Assembly (NCBI RefSeq): GCF_032248455.1
Contig: NZ_JAVTTP010000001.1
Coordinates: 2,230,501 to 2,294,500 of the forward strand
Length of the DNA stretch: 64,000 nt
Source of the DNA: Pricia mediterranea
Lineage (GTDB): Bacteria > Bacteroidota > Bacteroidia > Flavobacteriales > Flavobacteriaceae
Direction: 5' to 3'
Shown here: one piece after another, positions 36,807 to 47,010 of the stretch
How positions within the stretch are numbered: position 1 is the first letter of the stretch
Layout: each line of letters begins with the position of its first letter
The notes under the pieces: generated by a model
What the model was told of the DNA's origin: nothing
Seen by the model: the letters and a program-made list of their open reading frames with translations, nothing else
Database searches by the model: none
Program-made: the position numbers and the translations under genes

Positions 36807-37143
36807 AAAAGCGAATTTTTTCGAAAAATACTCTTTTTATTTCAAAATAGCGATACCGCTGAATTCCTGAGGACAAAATTACTGTTTAATGAACAATTTT
36901 TTGACAAGTTGAGGTTCGCACCGAATACCCTCTGAAATGAAGCGCCTATCCGAACTAAAAGAATGCCTGAACCGCGTCCGGTGCCAAGACAGGTTCGGAT
37001 GTGACGAAAGAAAAGATTCTTTATGATAGGGAACGGAGGGGTACGGGCGGAAGGATGCTACGGGCGTAGTATCATCCATAAGAAAGATGCTCATCGAAAA
37101 TTCAAATATAGTTTTCTTAATTTGCGGATTCATATCATATATT
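36807..37143. other. Divergent intergenic region between antiporter and MBL genes
   Basis: The region holds no gene. An in-frame extension of the MBL frame to an ATG at 37087 gives a hydrophobic stretch (about 15 residues) that I judge not to be translated, because the conserved fold begins at 37144. Promoters for both genes should be here; none is clear. Confidence 0.4.
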
Positions 37144-38109
37144 ATGACCCTATACCCCATACAAACCGGAAACTTTAAGCTCGATGGCGGCGCTATGTTC
37201 GGGGTGGTGCCCAAAAGTCTATGGCAACGAACGAATCCCGCCGATGCCAACAACATGATCGACATGGCGGCGCGGTGCCTGCTCATCGAGGACGGCGACC
37301 GGTTGGCTTTGATTGACACCGGCATGGGAGACAAGCAATCCGATAAGTTTTTCGGCTATTATTACCCCTGGGGCGATTTTTCCCTGGATGTTTCCCTGGC
37401 CGAACACGGCTTTCACCGCGACGATATTACCGACGTGTTCCTGACCCATCTACATTTCGACCACTGCGGGGGGTGCATTCAATGGAACAAAGACCGTACG
37501 GGCTACGAACCTGCCTTTAAGAACGCCGTTTTTTGGACGAACCAGGACCACTGGGATTGGGCCATCCATCCGAATGCCCGCGAAAAGGCGTCATTTTTGA
37601 AGGAAAACCTGTTGCCGATGCAGGATAGCGGAAAATTGCGGTTTATCGGTTCAGATCGCGATGCTTCCGACAGCAAGCCTATTGATCAAACGGCCGAATC
37701 CCGCCCGCCTGAAGATAGCCCGACTTCCCGTGCAGGCAGAACGGCCAAACGGCAGGACGAAGCCCCTTCCTTTTTGGAAAATTCGGAACTGGGCTTTGGC
37801 ATCCGATTTGTTGACGGGCATACCGACAAGCAAATGTTGCCCCATATCGAATACAAAGGAAAGCAACTGGTGTTCGTGGCCGACCTGCTTCCCACCGTGG
37901 GCCATATTCCCCTACCCTATGTTATGGGATTCGATACCCGCCCGTTGTTGACCCTCAAGGAAAAATCCCATTTTTTGAACGAAGCGGCCGAAAAAGGCTA
38001 TTATCTGTTTTTGGAGCATGATGCCCATAACGAGGTCTGTACCGTCATAGCGACCGAAAAAGGGGTACGGCTGGATCAAGTGTACCACTTCGATGAAGTT
38101 TTTGGGTAG
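37144..38109 (+). CDS. Metallo-beta-lactamase fold hydrolase
   Basis: This 321-residue enzyme (from ATG 37144, MTLYPIQTG) has the metal site THLHFDHCGG (His102, His104, Asp106, His107), a later GHTDKQ His, DLLPT and a C-terminal EHDA. It is the quorum-quenching/RNase-Z-like subgroup of MBL hydrolases; the substrate is unknown. Between residues about 168 and 215 sits a hydrophilic insert rich in Arg, Ser, Asp and Pro that looks unlike the rest of the fold. Confidence 0.85.
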   Translation: MTLYPIQTGNFKLDGGAMFGVVPKSLWQRTNPADANNMIDMAARCLLIEDGDRLALIDTGMGDKQSDKFFGYYYPWGDFSLDVSLAEHGFHRDDITDVFLTHLHFDHCGGCIQWNKDRTGYEPAFKNAVFWTNQDHWDWAIHPNAREKASFLKENLLPMQDSGKLRFIGSDRDASDSKPIDQTAESRPPEDSPTSRAGRTAKRQDEAPSFLENSELGFGIRFVDGHTDKQMLPHIEYKGKQLVFVADLLPTVGHIPLPYVMGFDTRPLLTLKEKSHFLNEAAEKGYYLFLEHDAHNEVCTVIATEKGVRLDQVYHFDEVFG

Positions 38110-38293
38110 CACCTGTTAAGCTTAAGCCAAATAGTACCGTTTTTGCCCTTCCCTGATATCGCCATCCCTCATACCCTTTCAAAATGGCAAGGAATTTGTA
38201 ACTTGCCCACTGTGAAAATCTAGGCTGTGATAGCACCCGAAAAATGATGCCCCATAGTCTATCCAATATCCACTTTAATAGCAATTTACTTTT

Positions 38294-39925
38294 ATGATAC
38301 GACTGATTCCAAAATTCCTCCTAAGCCTTTCGGCCTCCATTTTGCTAATGGGCTGCGGTGCGACCGCACTGGTCTCCACCCCCATCGAAAACATCGACAG
38401 CACCCCGCTCAAGGTGACCGATATGACCGAGGCCGAAAAAAAACACTGGGGCCATCTCGACCTTGTAACCGATACGATTCCCGGGATGAGCGTTGACAAG
38501 GCCTATGCCGAAATCATCAAGAACAAAAAAGGAGATAAGGTCATCGTGGCGGTGCTGGATTCCGGTATCGACCTAAAGCATGAAGATCTCAAGAACGTAC
38601 TCTGGACGAACAAAGGTGAAAAGCCCGGTAACAGCAAAGATGACGACAACAATGGGTATGTAGACGATATACACGGATACAACTTTTTGGGCGATTCGTA
38701 CGACGAACAGCTCGAGGCCGCCCGTATCGTGAAACTCGGACTGGGCGACGCGGCCACACAGGCCAAGGCCAAGGCCCTTGTCGAGAAAGAACTCGCGGAG
38801 GCACAGCAGCAGAAACAGCGGTACCAGCAGATGCAACAGGCGGTCAAGGCCGCGGATGCCGCGGTAAAGCAGGAACTTGGCAAGGAGAGCTATACTCAGG
38901 AAGACTTGGCGGGCATACAGGCAGACGATGCGGCGATGCAGCAGAGCGTTGGCATCCTGACCCAAATGCTGAGCTTCGAAGACAGTATCGAGGAAGTATT
39001 GGAACAATTGGACAAGGGAATCGAGCATTTTAGCGATCAGATCGACTACAACTATAACGTCGATTTCGATGGACGCAAAATCGTCGGGGACGACCCTTAC
39101 GAAATTGAAAGCTTAGGTTACGGTGACGGAAATCCACAGAACCGGGTCGAAGGAGAGAGTCACGGCACCCATGTAGCGGGTATTATTGCCGCCGAACGCG
39201 GAAATGGCAAGGGCATGGACGGGGTAGCCAATAATGTCGAGATCATGGCCATACGCGCCGTTCCCAATGGGGATGAATATGACAAGGATATCGCGCTGGG
39301 TATTCGCTATGCGGTCGACAACGGTGCTAAAATTATTAACGGAAGTTTTGGAAAGGCCTTCTCTCCCAATGCGGAATGGGTGTACGAGGCCATCAAGTAT
39401 GCGGCGGACAACGACGTACTGATCGTACATGCCGCGGGCAATGATGGCATTGATCTCGACAGCCCCGGCAACTACAATTATCCGAACGACAATGAAAATT
39501 CCGACACCGAGATTGCAGACAACGTTATCGAAGTAGGCGCCCTCGCCCCGAACTACGGGTCTGAAATGGTGGCCGCTTTTTCCAATTATGGAAATCGAAA
39601 CGTCGATATCTTCGCTCCGGGCGGGGAAATCTATTCCGCCATGCCCGGTGATGAATACGCCTTCAGCGGCGGCACGTCGATGGCCGCACCTGCGGTAGCC
39701 GGCGTTGCGGCCCTGGTACGGTCCTATTATCCAAAATTGACCGCGGCACAGGTGAAGCACATCATTTTGGAGTCGGGTCTTGCGCCCCAGGCGAAGGTCG
39801 TTCTGGGTGGCGACACCTCCAAGACGGCGACATTGGATCAGGTTTCGAAATCAGGTAGAATCGCAAATGCCTATAACGCCTTGATTATGGCAAGCAGGGT
39901 CGCAGCGGGAGAGATTACCCTATAA
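38294..39925 (+). CDS. S8-family subtilisin-like serine protease (lipoprotein)
   Basis: The protein has 543 residues. The signal peptide ends with a lipobox (LLMGC, Cys21), so it is lipid-anchored. The catalytic triad is Asp89 (VLDSGID), His290 (ESHGTHVAG) and Ser462 (GGTSMAAP). The usual Asp-His distance is much shorter; here about 110 residues of charged, Gln/Ala-rich coiled coil (from about 135 to 245) are inserted. Exported proteases of this kind in Flavobacteriaceae act at the cell surface on peptides. There is no type IX sorting tail. Confidence 0.93.
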   Translation: MIRLIPKFLLSLSASILLMGCGATALVSTPIENIDSTPLKVTDMTEAEKKHWGHLDLVTDTIPGMSVDKAYAEIIKNKKGDKVIVAVLDSGIDLKHEDLKNVLWTNKGEKPGNSKDDDNNGYVDDIHGYNFLGDSYDEQLEAARIVKLGLGDAATQAKAKALVEKELAEAQQQKQRYQQMQQAVKAADAAVKQELGKESYTQEDLAGIQADDAAMQQSVGILTQMLSFEDSIEEVLEQLDKGIEHFSDQIDYNYNVDFDGRKIVGDDPYEIESLGYGDGNPQNRVEGESHGTHVAGIIAAERGNGKGMDGVANNVEIMAIRAVPNGDEYDKDIALGIRYAVDNGAKIINGSFGKAFSPNAEWVYEAIKYAADNDVLIVHAAGNDGIDLDSPGNYNYPNDNENSDTEIADNVIEVGALAPNYGSEMVAAFSNYGNRNVDIFAPGGEIYSAMPGDEYAFSGGTSMAAPAVAGVAALVRSYYPKLTAAQVKHIILESGLAPQAKVVLGGDTSKTATLDQVSKSGRIANAYNALIMASRVAAGEITL

Positions 39926-40125
39926 TTACTCCGAATGCGGTAATCTGTACGGAAAGGCTGGTAACTTAGGGCAAAAACCCGATACCCTTACCTACGGCCG
40001 GAAAAACCTGCCGATCCGGTTCCTTTTTGATTTTGTTGGTTCACTTATGCCGCCTCCCGTAAGGATTCGAAGGGCCCGGTATTGGCGACCAAGCGCTAAC
40101 TACTTGAAAAACATAGACAATTAAA

Positions 40126-41982
40126 ATGAAAGTTTTAAAATTTTTATCAGTTTTAATAGGGCTTTCGGCCGTAGGCTTCGCCCAAAACAACACCTCGTAT
40201 TGGCAACAACACGTCGATTACACGATGGAGGTCAATATGAATGTGGAAAACTACCAATATACGGGCACCCAAAAATTGGTCTATACCAATAATTCCCCGG
40301 ACACCCTAAACCGGGTTTTCTACCATCTCTACTTTAATGCCTTTCAACCGGGCAGTGAAATGGATGTCCGCCTACAGAACATCAAGGATGGCGATAAACG
40401 TATGCTGACCGAGGAAGGAAAAAGCAGGATTGCCTCCCTCTCGGAAGATGAAATCGGCTACCTACGAATTTCGTCTTTGTCACAAGACCACCAGAAAGTG
40501 GATTTTAACGAAGAAGGCACCGTTCTAACGGTCAATTTGGCCAACCCTTTGGCGCCCGGAGGAAAGACAACCTTCGATATGGAGTTCCGCGGGCAGGTGC
40601 CCCTTCAGATACGTCGGGCAGGACGAAACAGTAAAGAAGGCGTCGCGCTCTCCATGAGCCAATGGTATCCGAAATTGGCGGAATACGATTTTGAGGGATG
40701 GCACGCCGATCCCTATATCGCCCGGGAATTCCACGGTGTCTGGGGCGATTTCGATGTGAAATTGACCCTTGATAAGAATTATGTTGTAGGCGGAAGCGGC
40801 TACCTACAGAACCCTCAGGAAATTGGCCATGGATACGAAGCCCCGAACACGAAAGTAAAGCGTCCCAAAGGAAAAACCTTGACCTGGCATTTCAAGGCAC
40901 CCATGGTACACGACTTTATGTGGGCCGCCGACCCTGACTACTTGCACGATACTCTACAGATGGAGAATGGGCCCACGCTGCATTTTCTCTATAAGGATGA
41001 CAAGGAAATCTTGGAAAATTGGAAAAATTTACAACCGAAGACCGCGGACCTGATGCAGTTTTTCAATAAGAACATCGGGGAATATCCGTACGATCAGTAT
41101 TCCGTGATCCAAGGCGGGGACGGCGGAATGGAATATGCCATGGGCACGTTGATTACCGGCAATAGAAAGTTCGAAAGCCTGGTCGGGGTCACGGCTCATG
41201 AGCTGGCCCACTCCTGGTTTCAGCACGTGCTGGCCACCAATGAATCCAAACACGAATGGATGGACGAGGGCTTTACTTCCTTTATCTCGAGCTTGGCCAT
41301 GAACCAGGTGATGGACCAAGGCAAGGAAAATCCGTTTGAAAACAGCTACAAGGGCTACTTCAGCCTGGTGAATTCGGGACTGGAACAACCGCAGACCACC
41401 CATGCCGACCGCTACGATGTCAACTACGCCTACGGCATTGCTGCCTATAGCAAAGGAGCCATCTTTCTATCGCAATTGGGCTATATTATTGGTCAGGACA
41501 AGCTAATGCAGACCCTGCGGAAGTATTATGAGGATTTCAAATTCAAGCACCCGGTACCGAACGATGTTAAAAGAACCGCCGAAAAGGTCTCAGGCATGCA
41601 GCTCGATTGGTATCTGACGGATTGGACGCAGACTACCAATACCATCGATTACGGTATAGAAGAAGTGGCCGGTGACAGCGCGGGTACCACCATCACCTTG
41701 GCACGCAAAGCATCGATGCCCATGCCTTTGGACATACTGGTTATTTATGGGGATGATACTAAGGAAACCTTTTATATTCCCCTTAGGATGATGCACGGTG
41801 AGAAGGAGAATCCCTATCCACAAATAAACCGAACAGTATTAGAGGATTGGCCTTGGGCGTACCCAACTTATGATCTTACAATCGACAGGCCTCTAAAAGA
41901 CGTCAAAGCGGTAGTCATCGACCCCTCCCAGCTCATGGCCGATGTCAAGCCAGAGGACAATGTGTGGCAGCCGGCACCTTAA
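40126..41982 (+). CDS. M1-family metallopeptidase (aminopeptidase N-like)
   Basis: This 618-residue exported protein has a signal peptide ending near residue 20 (GFAQ). The zinc site is HELAH (residues 358-362) with the third ligand Glu381 in WMDEGF. The exopeptidase GGMEYAM segment lies about 30 residues before, the equivalent of GAMEN. It would remove N-terminal residues from peptides in the periplasm. It follows the S8 protease on the same strand after 200 bp. Both degrade extracellular protein. Confidence 0.93.
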   Translation: MKVLKFLSVLIGLSAVGFAQNNTSYWQQHVDYTMEVNMNVENYQYTGTQKLVYTNNSPDTLNRVFYHLYFNAFQPGSEMDVRLQNIKDGDKRMLTEEGKSRIASLSEDEIGYLRISSLSQDHQKVDFNEEGTVLTVNLANPLAPGGKTTFDMEFRGQVPLQIRRAGRNSKEGVALSMSQWYPKLAEYDFEGWHADPYIAREFHGVWGDFDVKLTLDKNYVVGGSGYLQNPQEIGHGYEAPNTKVKRPKGKTLTWHFKAPMVHDFMWAADPDYLHDTLQMENGPTLHFLYKDDKEILENWKNLQPKTADLMQFFNKNIGEYPYDQYSVIQGGDGGMEYAMGTLITGNRKFESLVGVTAHELAHSWFQHVLATNESKHEWMDEGFTSFISSLAMNQVMDQGKENPFENSYKGYFSLVNSGLEQPQTTHADRYDVNYAYGIAAYSKGAIFLSQLGYIIGQDKLMQTLRKYYEDFKFKHPVPNDVKRTAEKVSGMQLDWYLTDWTQTTNTIDYGIEEVAGDSAGTTITLARKASMPMPLDILVIYGDDTKETFYIPLRMMHGEKENPYPQINRTVLEDWPWAYPTYDLTIDRPLKDVKAVVIDPSQLMADVKPEDNVWQPAP

Positions 41983-42209
41983 AAGATTCTACCTTTATTT
42001 TGTGCAGCATTCCAGATGCTGTTGCATTGGACCAAAGGACGAAAGGAAGGAGGAACAAAGGTAGCGAAAGACAGGAGATTGTTTTTGGGGGTTGGTTTAC
42101 CTTTTTAGGTGTTTCCAAATGTGTATCCTTCTTTGTTCCTTGCTCTTTCCTTTTTCCATCGGAGAAGCATTTAAACGGTGGGTACGGACTTAAGTAATAC
42201 TATTTTCCC

Positions 42210-42590
42210 ATGGACTTCTCCTATCCCAAAAATGAAAAGCTGAAGAGCAGGAAGCTCATCGACCTACTTTTTGCAGAGGGCCGATCGGTTTCCAAGTATC
42301 CCGTCAAGCTCATCTATCTGAAGACCGTACTCCCCAAGGACGCAAAAATACAGGCCGGGGTAGCGGTACCAAAAAGAAACTTTAAAAGTGCGGTGAAACG
42401 CAATCGCATCAAAAGGTTGCTTCGGGAAGCTTATCGTCTGAACAAACATCAGGTTTTTAACAATAGCGATGGCGGTTTTGCGTTTCTATTTTTATATCTT
42501 GGAAAAGAAATGCCCTCCTATCCCGAAGTTGAGAATGCAATGATCAAAGTGCTTGCGCGTTTCTCGGACAGAGTCGATAAGAAGAAATAA
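42210..42590 (+). CDS. rnpA: Ribonuclease P protein component
   Basis: This 126-residue basic protein has the signature VAVPKRNFKSAVKRNRIKRLLREAYR (RNR motif) around residues 50-75, typical for RnpA. It binds RNase P RNA and helps cut pre-tRNA 5' ends. rpmH and dnaA are not next to it here, as usual in Bacteroidetes. The S41 peptidase follows after 45 bp, a common pair in this phylum. Confidence 0.95.
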   Translation: MDFSYPKNEKLKSRKLIDLLFAEGRSVSKYPVKLIYLKTVLPKDAKIQAGVAVPKRNFKSAVKRNRIKRLLREAYRLNKHQVFNNSDGGFAFLFLYLGKEMPSYPEVENAMIKVLARFSDRVDKKK

Positions 42591-42635
42591 AGGTGGCAGT
42601 CGCATCGATACCGATTACGACAAAAAATCATACAG

Positions 42636-44264
42636 ATGAAAAATATAGTTAAGAAACGGGTACTTATCCCGATATTCGCGGTAGTTCTACTTGTCGGCGG
42701 AAGCAGTTTCGTAAAAAGCGACTTCTTCGAAATCGCGAAACAGATCGAGATTTTTACCACGCTCTTTAAGGAGCTGAACATGAACTATGTTGACGAGACC
42801 AATCCCGCCCAATTGATGGATACCGCCATCAAGAACATGCTCGAAGACCTAGATCCCTACACCAAGTTCCTGAACGAGCAGGATGTGGAGACCTACCGCA
42901 TCAACAACGCCGGTGAATATTCCGGTATCGGGGCCTTGGTGCGAACCTTAGAGCATAAACTACTGATTGTCGAACCCTACAAAGATTATCCCGCCGATAA
43001 AGCGGGATTGAAGGCCGGCGATGAAATCCTAAAAATCGGCGAAATCGATGTGGCCGATTTTAAGGATAATGCCAGCGAACTCCTAAAGGGGGCCAATGAT
43101 ACCTCGGTCGAGGTCACCTACCGAAGACAGGGGGAGACCAAGACGACCACGATAACCCGCGGGGCGGTCGAGGTCGATGCCGTGCCCTTCTATCGTATGA
43201 TCGATGACAATACCGGCTATATCGTACTTTCGCGATTCAATGCCAAAGCCTCGGGCCAGACCAGGGATGCATTGATCGACCTCAAGGGAAAAGGGGCCGA
43301 AAAGATAATTCTTGACTTGCGGGACAACCCCGGCGGCCTGCTCTCGGAAGCCATCAATGTGACGAATCTCTTTGTGGACAGGGGCGAACTGATCGTGACC
43401 ACCAAATCCAAGGTTAAAAAATTCAACAGCGAATATCGAACCAAGCACAAACCGGTAGATACTGAAATTCCCTTGGTCGTTCTAGTCAACGGACACAGTG
43501 CGTCGGCCAGCGAAATCGTCTCCGGCGGACTCCAAGATCTTGACCGCGCCGTAATTATGGGCGCGCGCAGTTACGGCAAAGGTTTGGTACAGCGTCCGCT
43601 GAAACTGACCTACGGCACCCAACTTAAGGTCACCATCAGCCGCTATTACACCCCCTCGGGAAGGTGTATCCAGTCGTTGGACTATTGGCACCGCGATGAA
43701 GAGGGCAATGCCGTGCAAAAATCCTACAACGATTTTACCACCCGCAACGGCCGTAAGGTCCAAGACGGTGGCGGCATCTTGCCCGATATAGAGATTACCT
43801 CGGCCAAGGCGAACGCGCTCACTACCGCCCTGCTCAGCAACCATGTCATTTTCGACTACGCCACCGCGTACTACTACAACCACGATATTCAGGAATTGGA
43901 CAACTTCCGGTTTTCGTCAAGCGATTACGAAGATTTTAAGAACTACGTTTCCAAAAGTGATTTCTTGTATGAGACCGAAACCGAAAAAGTGCTTAAAAAG
44001 GCCATGACCGACCGGGAAGAGGTCATTTTTAACGATGCCATCGAAAACGATTTTAGGACCCTGTTGTTGGATATCGAAAAAAGCAAGGTATCCGCCTTGG
44101 AGGATTATCAAAAAGAAATCCAACAAAAACTGGAGGATGAAATCGTAAAGCGGTACTTCTACCGCGAAGGCCTGTACGATTATTACCTAAGTAACGATGA
44201 AACGATTCTAGCCGCAACCGGGCTGTTGGGGGATGAAGCGAAGTATTTTGGAATATTGAAATAA
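42636..44264 (+). CDS. S41-family C-terminal processing peptidase
   Basis: This 542-residue protein has an N-terminal membrane anchor or signal (about 8-24), a PDZ domain (about 88-165, including EYSGIGALVR) and a protease domain with GHSASASEIVSGG (nucleophile Ser within residues 288-292) and Lys315 in YGKGLVQ, the Ser-Lys dyad of Ctp proteases. It trims exported proteins at their C-termini. A helical tail of about 130 residues is longer than in many CtpA proteins. Confidence 0.93.
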   Translation: MKNIVKKRVLIPIFAVVLLVGGSSFVKSDFFEIAKQIEIFTTLFKELNMNYVDETNPAQLMDTAIKNMLEDLDPYTKFLNEQDVETYRINNAGEYSGIGALVRTLEHKLLIVEPYKDYPADKAGLKAGDEILKIGEIDVADFKDNASELLKGANDTSVEVTYRRQGETKTTTITRGAVEVDAVPFYRMIDDNTGYIVLSRFNAKASGQTRDALIDLKGKGAEKIILDLRDNPGGLLSEAINVTNLFVDRGELIVTTKSKVKKFNSEYRTKHKPVDTEIPLVVLVNGHSASASEIVSGGLQDLDRAVIMGARSYGKGLVQRPLKLTYGTQLKVTISRYYTPSGRCIQSLDYWHRDEEGNAVQKSYNDFTTRNGRKVQDGGGILPDIEITSAKANALTTALLSNHVIFDYATAYYYNHDIQELDNFRFSSSDYEDFKNYVSKSDFLYETETEKVLKKAMTDREEVIFNDAIENDFRTLLLDIEKSKVSALEDYQKEIQQKLEDEIVKRYFYREGLYDYYLSNDETILAATGLLGDEAKYFGILK

Positions 44265-44403
44265 AAGAAACTATAATAACATTTTTTTGGTATAACAAGG
44301 TCCCATCAGACAAAATCCTAGCTTTAGCTTTCTAAAATTAGAATATGGATTCCCCGGTGCAAAAGCATTTTGTATGTCTAATAGCAACTAAATTATATCC
44401 AAA

Positions 44404-45288
44404 TTGAAATCCCACAAATCTGAACTTCTTTTTGACACACAATCCGTTCTGGGCGAAGGCCCGGTATGGGATTGGCGTAGGCAACGATTATTTTGGGTGG
44501 ATATCGAAGGGAAAATGCTACACCGATCGGAGGCCTCGGGCGAAAATCATACCCAATGGGATTTTAACGGGATGCTGGGGGCGGCCGTACCCGCAGGCTC
44601 GGGAAACCTGATTTTGGCCCTAGAGTCGGGCTTGGCCTCTTTTGATCCAGAGACCGAAAGACTGACACCCCTCCAAGTCTTGGAAAACAACGATTCAAAA
44701 ATGAGGTACAACGACGGTAAAGTAGGACCCAACGGCCACTTTTGGATCGGGAGCATGCACAAAGAAACTGCCCCTAAGTCCGGCAACCTCTATCTTGTCG
44801 ATCAGCGGTTCCATGTCGAGGTCAAAATCGCAAGCACATCAATTTCGAACGGGATGGCCTGGTCATCCGATAACAAGACTTTCTACTTTATCGATTCTCC
44901 GACCCACGAGGTTCGTGCCTATGATTTCGATGCGGAAAACAGTTCGATTTCCAATAAAAAATCCATCATACGGGTTCCGGAAGAATATGGGAGTCCCGAT
45001 GGTATGTCGATAGACGACGAAGGAATGCTTTGGATTGCCCATTGGGGCGGCAGTTGCGTACGCCGCTGGAATCCGGCCACCGGCCAATTCCTTGAAAAAA
45101 TAACGGTAGATGCCCCGCACGTCACCTCGTGTTGTTTTGGAGGAAGAAATCTGGACACCCTTTACATTACTACGGCAAGAAGCGGTCTCTCCGAGAATCA
45201 ATTACAGGAGTTTCCGGCAAGCGGCGGGCTGTTCATAAGCCGCCCTGCGGTAAAAGGAACCCTTATCAACTATTTTAAGGACAATTGA
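44404..45288 (+). CDS. SMP-30/gluconolactonase/LRE-family protein
   Basis: This 294-residue six-bladed beta-propeller starts at TTG. Typical family segments are LGEGPVWDWRRQRLFWVDI, NDGKVGPNGHFWIGSM and SNGMAWSSDNKTFYFIDSPTHEV; these carry the metal-binding Glu, Asn and Asp. It hydrolyses sugar lactones such as gluconolactone or related aldonolactones. Its stop codon overlaps the start of the SDR gene (TGATG), so the two should form an oxidation-lactonase pair in sugar breakdown. Confidence 0.9.
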   Translation: MKSHKSELLFDTQSVLGEGPVWDWRRQRLFWVDIEGKMLHRSEASGENHTQWDFNGMLGAAVPAGSGNLILALESGLASFDPETERLTPLQVLENNDSKMRYNDGKVGPNGHFWIGSMHKETAPKSGNLYLVDQRFHVEVKIASTSISNGMAWSSDNKTFYFIDSPTHEVRAYDFDAENSSISNKKSIIRVPEEYGSPDGMSIDDEGMLWIAHWGGSCVRRWNPATGQFLEKITVDAPHVTSCCFGGRNLDTLYITTARSGLSENQLQEFPASGGLFISRPAVKGTLINYFKDN

Positions 45289-46070
45289 TGCAATATTCGG
45301 GTATAAGGAACAAAACCGCTATAGTCACCGGTGCCGCGGAAGGCATAGGATACGCCATCTGTGAATCGCTGATACGGGCGGGTGCCCAAGTGGTGCTCAA
45401 TGACCTCGACAAGTCACGGGCGGAGGAAGCGGCTAAACTCCTCGACGTAAATAATCCGGGGAAATGCCTTGCTTTCGCCGGGGATGCAGGCGATGTGCCC
45501 ACCATCGAGCGCATGGTCGATTTTGCCGTCACGAATTTCGGGAGCGTCGATTTCGTGGTGCCCAATGCGGGGATGTCGCTGTTCGGGGATTTTTTGGACT
45601 TTACTCCCGAATCCTTTCAAAAAGTAATGCGCCTCAATTTACAAGGCGCCTTTTTTCTGGCGCAAAGTGCCGCCAAACAGATGATTCGTCAAGGGCAGGG
45701 CGGACGTATGATCTTAATATCCTCGCAGGTCGGTATCAGGGCGTATCATCGGCTATCCGCCTATGGGATGACCAAGGCCGCCTTGCGGATGTTCGCACAA
45801 AATCTCGCCTACGAACTGGGACAACATGGAATTACCGTGAATGCCATCGCACCGGGCGCCACTCTGACCGAGCGAACCTCGCAGGAACAGCCCGATTACG
45901 AGGGCGTCTGGAGCAAACTGAATCCCAACGGAAGGGTCGGAAAACCAGAGGATATCGCCAGAACCTGCCTTTTTCTACTCTCGGACGAAGCCTCCCACAT
46001 TAATGGGCAGACGATTCCGGTGGACGGGGGCTGGACCACCGCCGGAAAATACCCCGAGGATTTAAGCTGA
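45288..46070 (+). CDS. SDR-family sugar oxidoreductase (short-chain dehydrogenase)
   Basis: This 260-residue classical SDR has the dinucleotide motif GAAEGIGYAI (about residues 15-24), the active Ser in ISSQV, and the YxxxK pair in YGMTKAALR. IAPGATLTER and the C-terminal VDGGWT are family typical. It likely oxidises a sugar or sugar acid with NAD(P). It overlaps the lactonase gene by one base, so the pair is co-translated. Confidence 0.91.
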   Translation: MQYSGIRNKTAIVTGAAEGIGYAICESLIRAGAQVVLNDLDKSRAEEAAKLLDVNNPGKCLAFAGDAGDVPTIERMVDFAVTNFGSVDFVVPNAGMSLFGDFLDFTPESFQKVMRLNLQGAFFLAQSAAKQMIRQGQGGRMILISSQVGIRAYHRLSAYGMTKAALRMFAQNLAYELGQHGITVNAIAPGATLTERTSQEQPDYEGVWSKLNPNGRVGKPEDIARTCLFLLSDEASHINGQTIPVDGGWTTAGKYPEDLS

Positions 46071-46126
46071 TTTTTATTAGGCAATTTTTGACCGCCCCCC
46101 CTCCATTGATTCCTTGTTTTCAAATC

Positions 46127-46951
46127 TTAGCGCTCTTCAAGAACCTTGATTTTAATATTCTTGAAATCGATGGGCTGTCCCTCACTTTGCAGCGCTATAA
46201 AACCTTCTTTTAGCAACTGCCCATCTTTTTTGACTTTGGGATCGTAACCCTCTACTACCCCGCCGCCGATTTGAGGCTTGGTGTACTCCAGTACCTTTTT
46301 TCCGTTGATCTTATGGGTCACTAGTGAATCGCCCCGAACGATCAGTTCTGCCTTTACCCATTGGTCTCCAAAATAGGTGTCCGACGTCGAGTTAAGGCAG
46401 TGTCCGGGATAGATGTCCCCATCATATACGATTTCAGTGCCGGGAGAGCACATATTACCGGTAGGGCGCTCTTGCCCCTCTTTGATTCCCGCCAGAAACT
46501 GCATTTCTACCGAAATCGGCCAATTCTGCTCCTTCGGCATACTATGTGGGTCTTGGGAGTGGAACATGACCCCGCTGTTCTTCAAGGTGTACGAAGGCGC
46601 TCCCGGATGGAGTTCGCCCACAAAACGGTATTCCATCGACAAATGGTAGTGGGAATAGGGCGTGTCATAGTACAGGTGTCCGAACCGGTCGTCGAAATCC
46701 CCCTCGTAGTTGTCATAGCGGACTTTGATTATGCCATCTTCCGCCCGGAAAGTATCTCCGTGGTTATTGCCCGTTTCATAATGGTGGATTTTCGTGGTCC
46801 ATCCCTCCAGATCCTTGCCGTTGAACAACGAGACCCATCCCTTGTCTGAACCCGCATTTTTTTGAGCATTACAGTTATGAAAAACCAAAAGGCATAATCC
46901 AAATACAACTCCTTTTATCGAAATCATTATCCTGTTTTTCATGCGTATCAC
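46127..46951 (-). CDS. DUF1080 (3-keto-disaccharide hydrolase) lipoprotein
   Basis: This 274-residue exported protein has a signal ending in a Cys near residue 28 (LVFHNC), so probably a lipoprotein. FNGKDLEGWTTK at the mature start and the concanavalin-like strands (GIIKVRYDNYEG, HLSMEYRF, NSGVMFHSQ) define the DUF1080 family. Members cleave 3-keto glycosides. It is convergent with the SDR gene and belongs to the carbohydrate group of the window. Confidence 0.9.
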   Translation of the reverse strand: MIRMKNRIMISIKGVVFGLCLLVFHNCNAQKNAGSDKGWVSLFNGKDLEGWTTKIHHYETGNNHGDTFRAEDGIIKVRYDNYEGDFDDRFGHLYYDTPYSHYHLSMEYRFVGELHPGAPSYTLKNSGVMFHSQDPHSMPKEQNWPISVEMQFLAGIKEGQERPTGNMCSPGTEIVYDGDIYPGHCLNSTSDTYFGDQWVKAELIVRGDSLVTHKINGKKVLEYTKPQIGGGVVEGYDPKVKKDGQLLKEGFIALQSEGQPIDFKNIKIKVLEER

Positions 46952-47010
46952 TGTTTTTTAATTTGCCTAAAATAAATGTTTCTGGATTTTTGCGGATAAT
47001 TCTAGATTTG

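Noticed and set aside
37087-37143. Upstream extension of the MBL gene
   Set aside because: The added 19 residues are hydrophobic and not part of the fold; the ATG at 37144 suits the conserved start.
39113-39760. A 215-codon minus-strand frame
   Set aside because: It is a shadow of the S8 protease; that gene's catalytic motifs prove the plus-strand frame.
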